Shown here: one piece after another, positions 5,664 through 7,274 of the stretch
Numbering within the stretch: the first letter of the stretch is position 1
How the letters are laid out: each line of letters starts with the position of its first letter
Origin: Bacteroidales bacterium
GTDB lineage: Bacteria; Bacteroidota; Bacteroidia; Bacteroidales; UBA932
Length of the DNA: 7,274 nt
Direction: 5' to 3'
NCBI GenBank assembly: GCA_024689525.1
Contig: JAILDI010000014.1
Coordinates: 1 to 7,274, forward strand
The notes under the pieces: generated by a model
What the model was told of the DNA's origin: nothing
What the model saw: the letters and a program-made list of their open reading frames with translations, nothing else
The model's database searches: none
Position numbers and translations under genes: made by a program

Positions 5664-6680
5664 ATGACAGTCATCGTTGCACCGGATTCGTTCAAGGGCT
5701 GCCTGCCTGCCGGGGAGGTGGCGGGGACGGTGGCAGCTGCCCTCCGTGAGCGCCATCCGGACTGGGAGGTGGTTCAGCTGCCGCTCTCCGACGGGGGAGA
5801 GGGGACGCTGGATATCGTTACGCCGGCCATCGGCGGAACCATCTGCCGGGCGCAGGTGCAGGACCCACTGGGGCGGATGGTCGATGCCCGTTTCGGCCTC
5901 TCGGGCGATACCGCCGTCATCGAGGTGGCGGAAGCATGCGGCCTGCAGCGGCTGGTGCCCCGGGAGCGGAATCCCCTGGCCGCATCCAGCTATGGCGTTG
6001 GGGAACTGCTCCTTGCGGCCTTCCGGCAGGGTGCCCGGCACTTTCTCATCGGCCTTGGCGGAACGGCCACCTGCGACGGCGGCGAAGGCATGCTGCAGGT
6101 GCCGGGCCTCCGGGAAACCCTCAGGGGCTGCAGCCTGGAGCTCCTTTCCGACGTGGACAATCCCTTTGTGGGCCCCCGCGGCGCCGCCCGCGTTTTTGCG
6201 CCCCAGAAAGGCGCTTCCCCTGCCGATGTGGAGGTGCTGGAGCGCCGCCTGGAAGCCCTCGCCGGCCAGATGCTGCAGGAGACCGGTGTCGATGTGAGGC
6301 ACCTTCCCGGCGCCGGTGCCGCCGGGGGCATCGGCGGTGCCCTCGTGGCGTATTTCGGCGCATCCGTGGCCTCCGGCATCGACCGTGTGCTCGGGCTGCT
6401 TCACTTTGATTCACTGGTTGCCGATGCCCGTCTCATCGTCACCGGCGAAGGAAAGTCGGACCGGCAGACCCTGGGCGGAAAAGTCCCCCTGGGCGTCCTC
6501 CGGCATGCGCGCGGGGTTCCCGTCGTCCTCCTCTCCGGCCGCATCGAAGACCCCGGCGAACTCCTGGCCGCCGGCTTCTCCCGGTTGCTCCAGGTCTCCC
6601 CGGAGGGGCTGGCCCTGGAGGAGGCCGTGAAGCCGGAAACGGCCCGTGCCAACCTCCGTCGGGCCGCCGGGCTCCTGTGA
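5664..6680 (+). CDS. glxK: Glycerate 2-kinase, type I family
   Basis: A 338-residue member of the GlxK/GarK glycerate kinase family, which uses ATP to make 2-phosphoglycerate from D-glycerate and so feeds glycolysis. Family motifs in order: APDSFKG (6-12), LSDGGEGT (41-48), GLGGTATCDGGEGMLQ (130-145), DVDNP (163-167), FAPQKGA (178-184), PGAGAAGGIG (215-224) and TGEGKSDRQTL (260-270). Members are usually about 370-380 residues. The stretch between GMLQ and DVDNP is about 17 residues here, where many homologues have about 40, so the protein is internally shortened without a frameshift. It lies 60 nt after the lipoprotein nitroreductase, with no clear promoter or ribosome site, so co-transcription is plausible. 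Its very high GC at third codon positions produces long spurious ORFs in other frames. The symbol could equally be garK. Confidence 0.93.
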   Translation: MTVIVAPDSFKGCLPAGEVAGTVAAALRERHPDWEVVQLPLSDGGEGTLDIVTPAIGGTICRAQVQDPLGRMVDARFGLSGDTAVIEVAEACGLQRLVPRERNPLAASSYGVGELLLAAFRQGARHFLIGLGGTATCDGGEGMLQVPGLRETLRGCSLELLSDVDNPFVGPRGAARVFAPQKGASPADVEVLERRLEALAGQMLQETGVDVRHLPGAGAAGGIGGALVAYFGASVASGIDRVLGLLHFDSLVADARLIVTGEGKSDRQTLGGKVPLGVLRHARGVPVVLLSGRIEDPGELLAAGFSRLLQVSPEGLALEEAVKPETARANLRRAAGLL

Positions 6681-6704
6681 TGCCACTTGCGTTTCTGCTG
6701 CCAA

Positions 6705-6909
6705 GGCGCCGGTCTGCTGTGTTGTTGGCGCAGGCCTGACGGTGTTCTCACAGACTTGCTCCACCGTAGACTCTGTAATCTCGATTCCCGGCGCCGGTCT
6801 GCGGGTTTTTTGTCACCGGTCTGCTGAAATGCCGCAGACTTGCGCCAGGAATCGGCCTATGGGAACGTACGATGGCACCGGTCTGCAAGGTTTTAGCAGA
6901 CTTGCGCCA
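6705..6909. repeat. Intergenic array of CCGGTCTGC and GCAGACTTGCGCC boxes, partly 22-nt phased
   Basis: Box A (consensus GGCRCCGGTCTGC) begins at 6705, 6790, 6812 and 6874, with a degenerate copy GGCGCAGGCCTGA at 6727. Box B (GCAGACTTGCGCCA) begins at 6834 and 6896, with a diverged copy at 6750. Start-to-start spacing is 22 nt for 6705-6727, 6790-6812, 6812-6834 and 6874-6896, and 23 for 6727-6750. B is close to the reverse complement of A, so neighbouring A and B can form hairpins with a GTCTGC/GCAGAC core and 9-nt loops (6825-6833 and 6887-6895). No protein-coding gene is credible here. The boxes could be a binding-site array, REP-like hairpins or a non-coding RNA. Confidence 0.75.
6787..6811 (+). 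terminator. Possible terminator of the glycerate kinase transcript
   Basis: CCCG (6787-6790) and CGGG (6802-6805) flank an 11-nt loop and are followed directly by six Ts (6806-6811). The loop holds most of a box-A repeat, and CCGGCGCCGG (6788-6797) is itself a perfect palindrome that could fold instead. The stem is short and the site is about 107 nt after the stop codon. Confidence 0.3.
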
Positions 6910-6966
6910 CGGCCAAGCCACCCATCAAGCATTTTCGGCCATTTTCGCTTATCGTCTGGCATGTTG

Positions 6967-7026
6967 CGGTGCACGGTGTGGGCGAAAAGTCATGTCGGTG
7001 CACGAAATCGGCCCCCGCGGTGTACG
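6967..7026. repeat. Three CGGTGYACG boxes upstream of the transporter gene
   Basis: CGGTGCACG at 6967-6975 and 6996-7004, and CGGTGTACG at 7018-7026: spacings 29 and 22 nt. The core GTGCAC is palindromic. The boxes lie downstream of the A/B array and about 90-150 nt before the -7 box at 7117, so they could be activator or repressor sites for the transporter gene, or a second family of intergenic repeats. Confidence 0.5.
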
Positions 7027-7116
7027 GGGTGTTGCAAAAACTGCCTGAGATGATGCACTGAAACGTTTGTTGCAGTCTTTGTAACATCCGTTACAGCCCT
7101 TGCGCGTACCTATAAG

Positions 7117-7124
7117 TACTTTTG
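7117..7124 (+). promoter_or_regulatory. Bacteroidetes -7 box of the SusC-like gene
   Basis: TACTTTTG matches TAnnTTTG. No good TTTG lies at the usual -33 distance: TTG at 7100-7102 is only 14 nt away and TTA at 7091-7093 is 23 nt away. The promoter may therefore depend on an activator or an alternative sigma factor. Confidence 0.55.
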
Positions 7125-7127
7125 TTG

Positions 7128-7144
7128 CGGGGAACCACTCCCCG
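7128..7144 (+). promoter_or_regulatory. Hairpin at the 5' end of the SusC-like transcript
   Basis: CGGGG (7128-7132) pairs perfectly with CCCCG (7140-7144) around the loop AACCACT. Outer TTGC/GCAA (7125-7128 and 7147-7150) could extend it across a bulge. It sits right after the -7 box, where the mRNA would begin, and may protect the 5' end or regulate translation. Confidence 0.5.
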
Positions 7145-7178
7145 AAGCAACTGGAACTTATAACCCAACTATACGTCT

Positions 7179-7274
7179 ATGTTAAAATTCAAAGCAATTC
7201 TGACAGCCGCCCTGCTGGCAGTGGGCTTTACGGCCCTGGCGCAGCAGCAGGTGACGGTCACCGGTGTGGTGACT
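7179..7274 (+). CDS. SusC/RagA-like TonB-dependent transporter, N-terminal fragment
   Basis: The first 32 codons of a gene cut off by the window end. MLKFKAILTAALLAVGFTALA is a signal peptide with a predicted signal-peptidase I site after ALA (residue 21), and the mature protein begins QQQVTVTGVVT. A short signal followed at once by a VTGxVT strand is the typical start of the carboxypeptidase-regulatory-like domain of SusC/RagA outer-membrane receptors, which import glycans or peptides with a SusD-type lipoprotein. Other secreted Bacteroidales proteins with the same N-terminal domain cannot be excluded from 32 residues. The ATG at 7179 has no Shine-Dalgarno. It lies about 50 nt after its likely transcription start. 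Confidence 0.7.
   Translation, partial: MLKFKAILTAALLAVGFTALAQQQVTVTGVVT

Noticed and set aside
5604..6404. 266-codon minus-strand reading frame opposite glycerate kinase
   Set aside because: Its protein has no recognisable motif and looks compositionally biased. It mirrors the high third-position GC of glycerate kinase, whose motifs are unambiguous.
6705..7026. CRISPR array
   Set aside because: Repeats are short (9-14 nt), occur in both orientations, vary in sequence and lack uniform spacers; no cas gene is nearby.
6646..7053. 135-codon plus-strand reading frame across the repeat array
   Set aside because: It starts inside glycerate kinase, runs through the repeat boxes and gives a Cys/Pro/Arg-rich peptide without any family pattern.

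Overview
The window looks like a chromosomal segment of a Bacteroidales bacterium with a fairly GC-rich genome, probably gut- or rumen-associated. The signs are Bacteroidetes-type -7 boxes (TAnnTTTG), little Shine-Dalgarno use, short-signal lipoproteins with a charged residue run after the lipid cysteine, a fimbrillin-like lipoprotein, and the start of a SusC/RagA-type TonB-dependent transporter. The genus cannot be fixed from the sequence. All supported genes are on the + strand.

Layout. (1) 21-1462 is a two-gene hipBA-type toxin-antitoxin module with an ATGA overlap. The kinase toxin has Tyr where the family's catalytic Asp is expected. (2) 1463-1876 is a regulatory gap. It holds two copies of the palindrome TTGTA-W-TACAA about 120 nt apart, a good Bacteroidetes promoter, a leader with two competing hairpins, and an unlisted 42-codon small gene. 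The stop codon of that small gene overlaps a strong AGGAGG site for the next gene. (3) 1877-4141 encodes a 754-residue surface lipoprotein with a fimbrillin-like N-terminal half, visibly more AT-rich than its neighbours, and is followed by a perfect 12-bp hairpin. (4) 4273-5603 holds two overlapping nitroreductase-family genes: a cytoplasmic TM1586-like protein and a lipoprotein whose real start is ATG 4989. (5) 5664-6680 is a GC-rich glycerate 2-kinase with a shortened middle. (6) 6681-7178 is a roughly 500-nt non-coding region with an irregular array of CCGGTCTGC and GCAGACTTGCGCC boxes, often 22 nt apart, then three CGGTGYACG boxes, then the promoter and hairpin leader of the last gene. (7) 7179-7274 is the first 32 codons of a probable SusC/RagA receptor cut by the window edge.

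How the genes relate. The hip pair is self-contained. The small gene and the large lipoprotein look like one translationally coupled transcription unit for a cell-surface product. The nitroreductase pair is an operon, and glycerate kinase, 60 nt downstream, may belong to it. The transporter starts a new unit. The most interesting items are the substituted HipA active site, the small-gene/lipoprotein unit with its regulatory palindromes, and the 22-nt-phased repeat array. None is proven to be a new system from sequence alone.
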